Part shown: one piece after another, positions 1 through 7,076 of the stretch
How positions within the stretch are numbered: the first letter of the stretch is position 1
Layout of the letters: every line of letters starts with the position of its first letter
The notes under the pieces: model-generated
The model's input: the letters and a program-made list of their open reading frames with translations, nothing else
The model's database searches: none
What the model was told of the DNA's origin: nothing
DNA from: an uncultured Eubacteriales bacterium
Lineage (GTDB): Bacteria; Bacillota_A; Clostridia; Christensenellales; Aristaeellaceae
Direction of reading: 5' to 3'
DNA length: 10,422 nucleotides
Assembly (NCBI GenBank): GCA_944333375.1
Contig: CALVKX010000058.1
Location: forward strand, 1-10,422
Position numbers and translations under genes: made by a program

Positions 1-77
1 GGGAGTTTGCGCCCCTGGGCGCAAACATTTCTTAAGCATCTGGCGGAAAAGATCGCCGCAGGCGAGCTTTTTCGACA
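1..77 (+). repeat. Composite hairpin repeat, copy 1 (plus orientation)
   Basis: Two hairpins in tandem. Module A has a perfect 10-bp stem, GTTTGCGCCC (5-14) pairing with GGGCGCAAAC (17-26). Module B (41-77) is a 37-base imperfect palindrome centred on 59, with a TCGCC/GGCGA core around the loop GCA and A/T arms. The same A-then-B order recurs on the minus strand at 8460-8344. Module B matches between copies with one mismatch over its first 31 bases, and module A differs mainly in its loop. This copy lies just beyond the stop codon of the last gene of the cluster and may extend past the window edge. Function is unknown; candidates are a bidirectional terminator or a dispersed intergenic repeat family. 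The repeat is seen directly, its role is inferred. Confidence 0.8.
41..77 (-). terminator. Possible bidirectional terminator formed by module B hairpin
   Basis: Read on the minus strand, eight bases after the TGA of the GT87 gene (85-87), the sequence forms an AAAAAGCTCGCC / GGCGATCTTTT stem with loop TGC. The arms end in a run of four T on the minus strand and five T on the plus strand, so it could stop transcription from either side. The T run is short and part of it is inside the stem, so it is a weak candidate. No better terminator is visible for the operon within the window. Confidence 0.35.
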
Positions 78-84
78 CGCGCGC

Positions 85-1299
85 TCACGCCCGCGCCGCG
101 GCGCGGCGGCGGGCGCGCAGCCAGGTTCCCAGCGTGTCGCACATGGCCGTGAGGGAGATGAGGTAGATGGCGGCAAAGCTGATAAGCATGTTCCAGCTCA
201 GCGGCACGTGCGTCTCAAAGGGCGTGCCGAAGGGCAGCAGCACGAAGATGAGGCCAAAGAGCGCCATGTACCAGCCGCCCAGCTTTCCCCCGCCGCCCTG
301 GCAGACGCACAGGACCAGCGGCAGGGCCATGTACACCGCCATGTACTCGGCGCTCCAGCCCGGCACGAGGATGAACAGGCTCACCATCAGCAGGCACCTG
401 AGCCACAGCCGCTTCTCCAGGACGATGCACGCCAGCTCCGCCGCGGCCAGCAGCGCCGCCAGCACCTTGCCCACGGCCAGCGCCGCGGCGCCGTCCCAGC
501 CAAACTCCGCCGCCAGATACCCCGCGGCGCTGGGCAGGCTGGTGAGGTAGTCGTCGCGCAGCATGCCGTGGATCTCCTGGTGGTTGAGAAAGAACTGCCT
601 CAGGCCCGCAAGCCCGCCAAACCACAGGAACGGCACGAAGAACAGCGCCACGCCGTATACCACCAGCCGCGCCGCCTCGCGCCAGCGCCGCTCAAAGAGG
701 TAGAGCAGCCCGAAGATGCACGGATAGACCTTGAACCCCGCGGCCACCGCGATGAGCAGCAGCGCCAGCTCGCGCTCCCAGGGGCGCTCGCTGTCGCGCA
801 GGGCAAAGGCCCACAGGATCATCACCATCACGTTCAGGGCGCTGTTGCCCCGCTCGATGGTGTAGACCATCACGCCGCTGAGCAGCAGGCACACGCACAG
901 GGCCAGCGGCTCGCCCGGGCGGAAGCCGCCCGGGCGCCAGCGCCTGAAGATGCGCTCCACGGCGCCCAGCATCAGCATGCAGCTCAGGGCCGTGATGGCC
1001 ATGTAGACCATGACCTCAAAGGGGTAGATGGCACGGGTGATGCAGACGTTGATGAGGTAGTACACCGTGTAGGCCAGCGGCGGGAAGGAGGCCCAGCAGC
1101 TGTCGAAATACGGCCCGCCCTCGTGGGTGGGATAGTGGAGGTTGTTGACGAAATCGCCGATCAGGTTTCCCCCGCCGTCAAAGACGAACGCCTCCAGCCC
1201 CGCGCCGCGCCGCAGCGCGAGGTAGAGGACCGAGAGGAGCATGCTCAGCAAAACAATCCCGTAGAAGATGCGCCTTTGCGCGCCGGATACGCCCCGCAC
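85..1299 (-). CDS. GT87-family (DUF2029-type) integral membrane glycosyltransferase
   Basis: A 404-residue, very hydrophobic protein with about ten to twelve predicted membrane segments. Segments are clear at roughly 11-29, 97-115, 131-148, 177-200, 209-229, 275-292, 318-335 and 367-386. It resembles GT-C fold glycosyltransferases of the GT87 type, which use a polyprenyl-phosphate sugar on the outer face of the membrane. Supporting motifs are an acidic GDF in the first extracytoplasmic loop (Asp49), FPPL (72-75), ERGN (149-152), GFKVYP (188-193) and a late PGWSAEY (313-319). The GTG start at 1299 is chosen because a purine-rich GGGGGGA lies six bases upstream (1306-1312). It begins 23 bases after the deaminase stop, so it is probably the last gene of the mre-rod transcript. 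Donor and acceptor cannot be read from sequence; a mannosyl- or other hexosyltransferase acting on a cell-envelope glycan is the likeliest role. The C-terminus is a short Arg/Ala-rich cytoplasmic tail. Confidence 0.75.
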   Translation of the reverse strand: MRGVSGAQRRIFYGIVLLSMLLSVLYLALRRGAGLEAFVFDGGGNLIGDFVNNLHYPTHEGGPYFDSCWASFPPLAYTVYYLINVCITRAIYPFEVMVYMAITALSCMLMLGAVERIFRRWRPGGFRPGEPLALCVCLLLSGVMVYTIERGNSALNVMVMILWAFALRDSERPWERELALLLIAVAAGFKVYPCIFGLLYLFERRWREAARLVVYGVALFFVPFLWFGGLAGLRQFFLNHQEIHGMLRDDYLTSLPSAAGYLAAEFGWDGAAALAVGKVLAALLAAAELACIVLEKRLWLRCLLMVSLFILVPGWSAEYMAVYMALPLVLCVCQGGGGKLGGWYMALFGLIFVLLPFGTPFETHVPLSWNMLISFAAIYLISLTAMCDTLGTWLRARRRAAARA

Positions 1300-1322
1300 C
1301 GCTTATCCCCCCTGCCGCCGCG

Positions 1323-1847
1323 TCAGTAGGCGGTCTTTTGTTCGATTTCCGTGTACGCCTCAAACAGCTCAAGGCAGTCGTCGCGCTCGAACTCCGTTAC
1401 CTCCAGCAGATCCGCCCTGCCCGCCAGGTACTCGTAGAACAGGTCGTCGCGGAAGCCGATCTCGGCCGAGTCCTCGCGGGTGCAGCCGAAGTAGACGGTT
1501 TCGATGTTGGCCCAGAGGGTCGCGCCCAGGCACATGGGGCAGGGCTCGGCGGTGGTGTAGAGCACGCAGCCGGAGAGGTCGAAGGAGCCCAGGTTTTTGC
1601 AGGCGTCGCGGATGGCCTCCATCTCGCCGTGGCAGGTGGGGTCGTTGTTGACGACGACGCGGTTGTGGCCGGAGCCGACGATCTCGCCGTCCCTGACGAT
1701 CACCGTGCCGAACGGGCCGCCGTCGCCGGCCTCGATGCCGGCATAGGCCTCCTCGAGGGCCGCCTCCATGAATCGCGCCTCCGGCTCGGCCGCGGCGACG
1801 CCCGCCAGCAGCGTCAGCGCCAGCAGCAGGGGAAGAAACCGTTTCAT
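1323..1847 (-). CDS. Exported guanine/nucleoside deaminase-like protein (GuaD-type CDA fold)
   Basis: A 174-residue zinc-dependent deaminase of the cytidine/guanine deaminase superfamily. Catalytic motifs are complete: HGE at 73-75 (His73 zinc ligand, Glu75 proton shuttle) and PCPMC at 102-106 (Cys103 and Cys106 zinc ligands). The wider pattern matches Bacillus GuaD: GGPFG (43-47), NDPT (68-71), AIRDACKNLG (78-87), AEIGFRDD (128-135) and a C-terminal Tyr. That fits hydrolysis of guanine to xanthine and ammonia better than cytidine deamination. Unusually, residues 1-20 form a textbook signal peptide: MKR, a long Leu/Ala core, then AAA before Glu21, a likely signal peptidase I site. The mature part, about 154 residues, equals a normal GuaD. 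The start is well supported by AAGGAGG eight bases upstream (1856-1862). An internal ATG at codon 28 also has GGAGG before it and could yield a cytoplasmic form. It lies 16 bases after rodA, in the same transcript. Substrate is inferred. Confidence 0.82.
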   Translation of the reverse strand: MKRFLPLLLALTLLAGVAAAEPEARFMEAALEEAYAGIEAGDGGPFGTVIVRDGEIVGSGHNRVVVNNDPTCHGEMEAIRDACKNLGSFDLSGCVLYTTAEPCPMCLGATLWANIETVYFGCTREDSAEIGFRDDLFYEYLAGRADLLEVTEFERDDCLELFEAYTEIEQKTAY

Positions 1848-1855
1848 ACATCCAT

Positions 1856-1862
1856 CCTCCTT
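1856..1862 (-). promoter_or_regulatory. Strong Shine-Dalgarno site fixing the signal-peptide start of the deaminase
   Basis: AAGGAGG on the minus strand, eight bases before the ATG at 1847 and starting one base after the rodA stop codon. It supports translation from the start that includes the signal peptide, which matters because a cytoplasmic family member would be expected to start near codon 25-28. Confidence 0.8.
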
Positions 1863-1863
1863 T

Positions 1864-3063
1864 TTATTTGGTCCATTTTTTCATGCTCACCGTCTGCGGG
1901 GCGATGCCCGGCATCATGGTGACGCTTCGGTTCTTGATGACGTTGAGCACCAGGCCGATACCGGCCATGTTGGTGACGAGGTTGCTGCCGCCGTAGCTGA
2001 GGAAGGGCAGCGGGATGCCGGTGACGGGCATGAGGCCGGTGGTCATGCCCACGTTTTCAAAGACGTGGAACAGCATCATGCCCATGACGCCGATGATGAC
2101 CATCTGGCCGAAGCGGTCCATGGTGTAGCGGGCGAGGTAGAGCATGCGCAGGATGATGAGCAGGTACGTCAGGATGACCAGCGCGCAGCCCGTGAAGCCG
2201 AAGGCCTCGCCGATGGTGGAGAAGATGAAGTCCGTCCAGTCCTCGGGGACGTAGTCGAGCTGGCTGAAGGCGCCCTGGACGAAGATGCCGCGGCCGCTCA
2301 GCCCGCCGGAGCCGATGGCGATTTTGGAGTTCGTCACCTGATACACGGCGTTTTCGTCCACCAGCGTGGGGTCAATGAAGCTGAGGATGCGCTCGAGGCG
2401 GTAGTTGTCCGAGCCGGTGGCCATGAGGTAGGCGTAGAGCAGGGCCAGGGCCATGATGCCGAAGGCCACGATGCCGCCCATGAGCCTCAGGCGCATGCCG
2501 CCAAAGAACATCATCACGCCAAAGAGGAAGATCATCACCAGCACGCTTCCCATCTCGCCCTGGAGGAGCGTGAGGGCCCACGGGACGCCCATGAGGACCG
2601 CCAGCCTCAGGGCGCCGCGCAGGCTGCCCATGGGATCGGTTTCGGTTTCGAGGTACTTGGCGGTGACGATGATGCAGGCGAGCTTGACGAACTCGGAGGG
2701 CTGGATGGTATATCCCCACAGGATGTCGATCCACGCCTTGACGCCGGCGGCCTGGCCGCCGAGGGCGACGATGAGCAGGCCGCAGGCGACGTAGTAAAAG
2801 AGCATGGAGCGGCGGCGGATGAACTCGTATGGGAAGTAGGTAATCACGCCCACGACCACGGGGGAGATCAGGAAAAAGATGGCCTGACGCATGCCGTAGT
2901 AGGAGGCGACGATGTAGTTAAGCAGCGTGCCCTCGGTTTCCGAGGAGGTGGAGAAGGTCGCCACCGACACGCACAGCACGCCGAAGGCCGCCAGCCCGAA
3001 GGTCAGCAGCGCCAGCGGGAAGTCGAAGTGGGCGCGCGAGCGGCGCGATTCGTTGAGCATCAT
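1864..3063 (-). CDS. rodA: RodA, SEDS-family peptidoglycan glycosyltransferase
   Basis: A 399-residue polytopic membrane protein of the SEDS family (RodA/FtsW/SpoVE). It polymerises lipid II into glycan strands during side-wall growth, in complex with PBP2. Family landmarks are AWID with Trp111, QPSEFVK (121-127), the extracytoplasmic WTDFIF (276-281) carrying the presumed catalytic Asp278, and LPFLSYGGS (352-360). Placement next to mreBCD and a PBP2 favours RodA over FtsW. One motif departs from the family: the usual QPD(L/M)G in the middle of the protein reads QGEMGS (168-173). The start is supported by GGAGGTGA (3073-3080), which overlaps the minD stop codon and lies nine bases upstream. 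A second ATG follows directly, and the first has the better spacing. The gene begins 17 bases after minD and ends 16 bases before the deaminase, consistent with translationally linked operon genes. Confidence 0.93.
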   Translation of the reverse strand: MMLNESRRSRAHFDFPLALLTFGLAAFGVLCVSVATFSTSSETEGTLLNYIVASYYGMRQAIFFLISPVVVGVITYFPYEFIRRRSMLFYYVACGLLIVALGGQAAGVKAWIDILWGYTIQPSEFVKLACIIVTAKYLETETDPMGSLRGALRLAVLMGVPWALTLLQGEMGSVLVMIFLFGVMMFFGGMRLRLMGGIVAFGIMALALLYAYLMATGSDNYRLERILSFIDPTLVDENAVYQVTNSKIAIGSGGLSGRGIFVQGAFSQLDYVPEDWTDFIFSTIGEAFGFTGCALVILTYLLIILRMLYLARYTMDRFGQMVIIGVMGMMLFHVFENVGMTTGLMPVTGIPLPFLSYGGSNLVTNMAGIGLVLNVIKNRSVTMMPGIAPQTVSMKKWTK

Positions 3064-3080
3064 GCCCGGCCTTCACCTCC

Positions 3081-3863
3081 TCAGGCGCCCAGGCCGCGGC
3101 CAAAGGGCCAGGGCCTGCGGCGAAGGAGCGGGGGCATGGGCACAAACTCGCCCAGGAAGCGCTGGGTCACGCGCTCCATGGCCTCCCGGGCCGGGCCGTC
3201 GAAGTCCATGAAGCTCTCGTGCCTGCCCGCGGCGCGCAGCACGCGGCCGTCGTCCGGCACGTAGCCCAGCAGCGGCAAATCCAGGGTGGAGGCGACCGTC
3301 TGGGGGCTGTACATCTCGCCGCGCGCGACGAGCTTGGGCTGGACGCGGTTGACCAGCAGCATGGGGCGCGGGAGGCCGGCGTCCTGAACCAGGGCGACGG
3401 CGCGCTCGGCGTCGCGGATGGACAGGTCGTCGGGGGTGGCGACCACCAGCGCGTGGTCGGAGGCGCGAAGGAGTGCGCGCACGCCCTCGCCCACGCCGGC
3501 GGGGGCGTCCAGGAGGACGTAGGCCATGCGCTTTTTGAGCTTTTTGACGATGCGCGCCACGTCCTCGCCGTCCCAGTCGCCCGCCTGGTCCATCTGGGAG
3601 GCGGGCAGAAGCCAGAGGGCGTCGTTGGCGGCGTGGCGGATGAGGGCGTATTTGAGCTTGCAGTCCCTGCGGGCCACGTCCAGGGCGTCATAGACGACCT
3701 TGTTGTGCACGTTGAGAAGCATGTCCAGGCTGCGAAGCCCCATGTCCCCGTCCACCAGGCAGCATTGGAGCCTGTGCCGGGCGAGGGCGGCGCCCAGCGC
3801 CGCCACGACCGTGCTCTTGCCCACGCCGCCCTTGCCGGAAAGGATGGTCCAGGCCTGACTCAT
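3081..3863 (-). CDS. minD: MinD-like division-site ATPase (ParA/MinD family), atypical C-terminus
   Basis: A 260-residue ATPase of the MinD branch. It has the deviant Walker A motif GKGGVGKST (10-18), the switch I region DGDMGLRSLD (38-47), a MinD-typical VVYDALDV (57-64) and LLPASQ (85-90), Walker B YVLLDAPAG (115-123), IRDAERA (149-155) and VNRVQP (171-176). MinD normally binds the membrane as an ATP dimer and recruits MinC to block FtsZ assembly away from mid-cell. Two features are odd. No minC or minE lies beside it: it sits directly between mrdA and rodA. The tail after FLGEFVP (236-242) is short and proline-containing (PPLLRRRPWPFGRGLGA), whereas family members end in an amphipathic membrane helix. 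Basic and aromatic residues remain and might still contact membrane. The ATG at 3863 is the natural N-terminus, because the Walker motif follows at the usual distance; its Shine-Dalgarno (GGGAGG, about 14 bases off) is not ideal. It begins 23 bases after mrdA. Confidence 0.9.
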   Translation of the reverse strand: MSQAWTILSGKGGVGKSTVVAALGAALARHRLQCCLVDGDMGLRSLDMLLNVHNKVVYDALDVARRDCKLKYALIRHAANDALWLLPASQMDQAGDWDGEDVARIVKKLKKRMAYVLLDAPAGVGEGVRALLRASDHALVVATPDDLSIRDAERAVALVQDAGLPRPMLLVNRVQPKLVARGEMYSPQTVASTLDLPLLGYVPDDGRVLRAAGRHESFMDFDGPAREAMERVTQRFLGEFVPMPPLLRRRPWPFGRGLGA

Positions 3864-3886
3864 GGTGAATCACTCTCCCTCCCGCG

Positions 3887-6505
3887 TCACGGGGCGAGCT
3901 GGTTGCCGCCCGGGAAGACGGTGTTTTCGGTGCTGCGAAGGGTCTTTTGGTCCATGTACCAGCCCACGAACTCGCGGGCGGCCATGCTGGCCTCGCCGCC
4001 GCTGAAGCCGCTGGGGATGAAGACGGCGACGGCGATCTCCGGCTGCGTGGTGGTGACGGGCACGCCGTTCACCTTCTCGCTCTCGTAGGGGGCGAGCATG
4101 ACGAACCAGGCGTTGTTCTCAAGGTCGATGGTGGTGACCTCGGCGGTACCCGTTTTCGCGCAGACCATGTTTTTGTACTTCCAGCTGCCAAAGTACTTGG
4201 CGGCGGTACCGCTCTCGTCCACAACGCCCTTCATGCCCTCCAGGATGTAGGGCAGATATTCCTCCGCGCCCTCGAACTCGTTAAAGAGGCTGGGGGTGCG
4301 CTGGCTGACGATGTCGCCCTCGGGGGAGGTGATGGAATCGACGATCATGAGGTTGTAGACCTTGCCGCCGTTGCCCAGGGCCGCGACGTAGCGGCTGACG
4401 GCGGCGGGGGTGACGACGGTGATGGACTGCCCGATGGCGACCTGGACGGTCTGGGAGGGGCCCCACTTGATGTCGTTGAGGTAGTTGTAGGTGTCGCCGA
4501 TGATGCTCTGGGTGTAGACCATCTCGCGGGTCATGTTGAGCTCCTCCATGAGGATGGGGCGCATGTAGAGCAGCCAGTCGCCCTGCGCGGTGTTGACGGC
4601 CATGTCCATCAGGCGCTTGACGCAGCGGTCGAGGCGCTCGTCGTCGTAGGTGATGTTGCGGCTGGCGCCCTCGTTGCGCAGGTGGCGCTTGATGGAGTTG
4701 AAGGCGATGATGGGGATGGCGGTGTCCTGATAGGCCTCGCCCATGGCCTTGTCGGGGTCGTAGAGGCTGGTCTGGCAGCCCACGACGCTGCGCTGCTCGC
4801 CGGGCAGGTCCACGCCGGTCTTGCTGGTGAGGCCAAACTCGCTGGCATACTGGTACAGGCGCGTCTCGCCCAGGCGGTAGCCCAGGGTATAGAAGAAGTA
4901 GTTGCAGCTGTTGGAGAGGCCCTCGATGATGGTCTGGCTCTGGTGCTTGTAGCGCTGTCCCTCGCTGATCCAGCACTTAGGCGCCTGGCTTTCGACGTTG
5001 GTGACCAGCATGAAGCGGCCCTCGTCGTTGATGGTTTCATTGACAAACAGCTCGCCCTCCAGCATGGCGCCCAGGGCCGAGACCATCTTGAAGATGGAGC
5101 CTGGGGTGCCGCGGGCGTGGATGTTGTAGTTCATCAGGACGTTGCGGCTGTCGGAGAGGATGGCGCGGCTCTCGGGGCCGGCGGCGACGAGGGCGTTTAG
5201 GTCAAAGGTGGGATAGTTGGCCATGGCCAGCACGCGGCCCTCCATGTCGATGACCATCATGGCGGCGCGCTCGGCCAGGGAGAGGGGGTACTGGTCCCAG
5301 GAGCGGCTGAGGATGTCCTCGCGGTTTTGCTCGAGCCAGGTGGCGTTCATCAGCTTCTTTTCCTGCACCTCGCGGGTGGAGGCGACGTTTTCGGCCAGGG
5401 CGCGCTCGGCCTGCTGCTGATAGCTGGCGATGATGGTGAGCTTGACGTTGTTGCCGTCCTCGGGCTCGGTGTAGCTCAGCTCGCGGGTGATCTTGCCCAC
5501 GCTGTTGCGCTCGACCTCGCGGTAGCCCTGGCGCAGGTCGCTGTTCTGGGTCAGCCAGTCCTCCATGGAGGCCTCGATGCCGTCGCGGCCGATGGTGTCG
5601 GAGTACTTGTAGCCCTTCTCCTCCAATTCCAGCCACTTCTCCGTGGAGGGAATCGCGCCCATGTAGCCGATGACCTGCGAGCCCAGCGTGCCGCGCGGGT
5701 AGACGCGCTTGGTGCCCATGGCGATCTCCATGCCCGGCAGCGTCATGGACTGCGTCTCGATCTCGATGACGGTTTCGTAGGGCACGTCCTCGGCGATGAC
5801 GATGGGCTGGGAGTTAAAGAGGTTCATCTGCATTTCGCTGTAGACGGCCATGACCTTGAGCATGGTTTCCTCGTCCAGCACCATGTCCTCGACGTACGTC
5901 GCCGGGTCGGAGCTGGCGGCCTTGCGCTGGTCGGCCTCCTCCCGGGTATTGGCGATCTTGTAGCGCTTTTTGAGCTGGTTGAGGCACCTCTCCGGGGTGG
6001 GATAGCCGGTGGCGGACATGTAGTTGTTGCTTCGCCACTGGTTTTCGCGGGTCTGAAGCACCGAGTCGCTCACGCCGCTGCCGAAGTTGAAGACCCACTC
6101 GCCCGTCTCCTCGTCGCGCACGATGGCGGGGTCGACGTCCAGCTCGTTTCCGTTTTTCTCGATGATGGCGACGGTCTCCACGATGCTCTCGGTCAGCTCG
6201 CGGTACTGGGCGGCGGAGTTCTGGCTGGCGTCGCGGTAAAAGGTGACGTTGTAGATGTCGTCGTCGCGGGCGAGGATGACGGCGTCGGCGTCGGTAATCA
6301 TGCCGCGGCTGCCGCGCAGGGTGATGGTCTTGGTGCGGCTGCTCTCGGCGTCGGAGAGATACGTTTCGCTCTCGACCACCTGTATGCGAAACACGCCCGA
6401 AAGCAGATAGGCGAACATGCCCAGGGTAATGAGCAGGAAGGCCAGATAGCGCCCTCCCAGGTTGTAGCCCTGCCGGTCCCTGGGTTGCCTGACGCGCCTT
6501 GGCAC
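3887..6505 (-). CDS. mrdA: Penicillin-binding protein 2, class B transpeptidase of the elongasome
   Basis: An 872-residue bitopic protein that cross-links peptidoglycan outside the membrane as the partner of RodA. A basic cytoplasmic N-terminus precedes one membrane segment (about 20-38). A dimerisation/pedestal region follows (about 55-390, with RGMITD at 67-72), then the transpeptidase domain (about 410-850). All three active-site motifs are present: SIFK with nucleophile Ser470 and Lys473, SCN at 533-535, and KTGT at 784-787. It is much longer than E. coli PBP2 (633 residues). Extra length lies in the pedestal (about 145-240) and between the SxN and KTG motifs, where an added stretch of roughly 90 residues (about 585-680) precedes QVAIGQS (688-694). 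Long PBP2s of this kind are known in Clostridia. The start is GTG, fixed by a near-perfect Shine-Dalgarno at 6511-6519. It lies 23 bases after mreD and 23 before minD. The name mrdA follows E. coli use; pbp2 or pbpA are equivalents. Confidence 0.93.
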   Translation of the reverse strand: MPRRVRQPRDRQGYNLGGRYLAFLLITLGMFAYLLSGVFRIQVVESETYLSDAESSRTKTITLRGSRGMITDADAVILARDDDIYNVTFYRDASQNSAAQYRELTESIVETVAIIEKNGNELDVDPAIVRDEETGEWVFNFGSGVSDSVLQTRENQWRSNNYMSATGYPTPERCLNQLKKRYKIANTREEADQRKAASSDPATYVEDMVLDEETMLKVMAVYSEMQMNLFNSQPIVIAEDVPYETVIEIETQSMTLPGMEIAMGTKRVYPRGTLGSQVIGYMGAIPSTEKWLELEEKGYKYSDTIGRDGIEASMEDWLTQNSDLRQGYREVERNSVGKITRELSYTEPEDGNNVKLTIIASYQQQAERALAENVASTREVQEKKLMNATWLEQNREDILSRSWDQYPLSLAERAAMMVIDMEGRVLAMANYPTFDLNALVAAGPESRAILSDSRNVLMNYNIHARGTPGSIFKMVSALGAMLEGELFVNETINDEGRFMLVTNVESQAPKCWISEGQRYKHQSQTIIEGLSNSCNYFFYTLGYRLGETRLYQYASEFGLTSKTGVDLPGEQRSVVGCQTSLYDPDKAMGEAYQDTAIPIIAFNSIKRHLRNEGASRNITYDDERLDRCVKRLMDMAVNTAQGDWLLYMRPILMEELNMTREMVYTQSIIGDTYNYLNDIKWGPSQTVQVAIGQSITVVTPAAVSRYVAALGNGGKVYNLMIVDSITSPEGDIVSQRTPSLFNEFEGAEEYLPYILEGMKGVVDESGTAAKYFGSWKYKNMVCAKTGTAEVTTIDLENNAWFVMLAPYESEKVNGVPVTTTQPEIAVAVFIPSGFSGGEASMAAREFVGWYMDQKTLRSTENTVFPGGNQLAP

Positions 6506-6510
6506 GGAAA

Positions 6511-6519
6511 ATCACCTCC
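6511..6519 (-). promoter_or_regulatory. Near-perfect Shine-Dalgarno for mrdA, fixing its GTG start
   Basis: GGAGGTGAT on the minus strand matches the anti-Shine-Dalgarno end of 16S rRNA over nine bases, with the GGAGG core nine bases before the GTG at 6505. It settles a start that would otherwise be doubtful, because the codon is GTG and no nearby in-frame ATG precedes the membrane segment. Confidence 0.85.
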
Positions 6520-6528
6520 GTTTCGGTC

Positions 6529-7074
6529 TTACCTGGCCTTGGCCAGCCTGTAGGTGCCAAGCCAGTATCGGATGGGGAACTGGATGGCGGCCGCGACGGC
6601 CGCGGTGTAGAGAACGTCGATGAGCGCGCGGCCCAGATGGCCCGCGTCCAGGGTGACGCCGGAGAGGTAGATGTAGATGAGGTTGACGCCCTCAAAGACC
6701 AGGGTGCTCAAAGCGGCGCAAAGGGGCGTGCGGATGTGGGGGTTGAGCTGGCGGGCGCGGCGGCCGGCGGTGCGCTCCTCCTCGAGCCTTCGCTCGCTCT
6801 TGTCGGAGAAGGCCAGGGCGCCGAGCATGCAGCACACGGGGTAGAGGATGAGGGTGAGGTAGTCCAGCATCGGCAGCATGATCTCCAGGAGATAGCCGAC
6901 GGCGAGGGACATCATGAAGGTGTACTTGCGGCCCAGGGCGACCGTGGCCACGGCGATGATGGCCAGGGCCAGGGAGGGCGCGATATCGGCGATGGAGAGG
7001 TACTCGGCGACGTTGGCCTGCAAAAGGTAGGCCAGGAGCGTGAGCAGGGAGACCTTGACGAGCTTGCTTAGCAC
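6529..7074 (-). CDS. mreD: MreD, rod-shape-determining membrane protein
   Basis: A 181-residue hydrophobic protein with about five to six membrane segments (roughly 6-24, 32-48, 52-68, 74-90, 118-138 and 150-168). A charged cytoplasmic loop (91-112, rich in Arg/Glu) splits the two halves. Length and topology match MreD, and so does its place directly after mreC and before PBP2. MreD is a poorly conserved membrane partner of MreC and MreB in the elongasome. The start is GTG at 7074, two bases after the mreC stop. GGAGGAGG within the last codons of mreC serves as its ribosome site, so translation is probably coupled to mreC. No catalytic motif is expected or seen. Identification rests more on position and topology than on sequence motifs. 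Confidence 0.85.
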   Translation of the reverse strand: MLSKLVKVSLLTLLAYLLQANVAEYLSIADIAPSLALAIIAVATVALGRKYTFMMSLAVGYLLEIMLPMLDYLTLILYPVCCMLGALAFSDKSERRLEEERTAGRRARQLNPHIRTPLCAALSTLVFEGVNLIYIYLSGVTLDAGHLGRALIDVLYTAAVAAAIQFPIRYWLGTYRLAKAR

Positions 7075-7076
7075 CT

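Noticed and set aside
7..1329. Long open frame of about 440 codons on the plus strand opposite the GT87 gene.
   Set aside because: It starts in the hairpin repeat, has a His/Gln/Arg/Ala composition typical of antisense frames in GC-rich DNA, shows no known domain, and lies opposite a convincing membrane protein.
1768..3264. Plus-strand open frame of about 498 codons opposite rodA and the deaminase.
   Set aside because: Rich in His, Asp, Gly and Ala with no motif and no ribosome site. It is a mirror of the GC-biased codons of the real genes.
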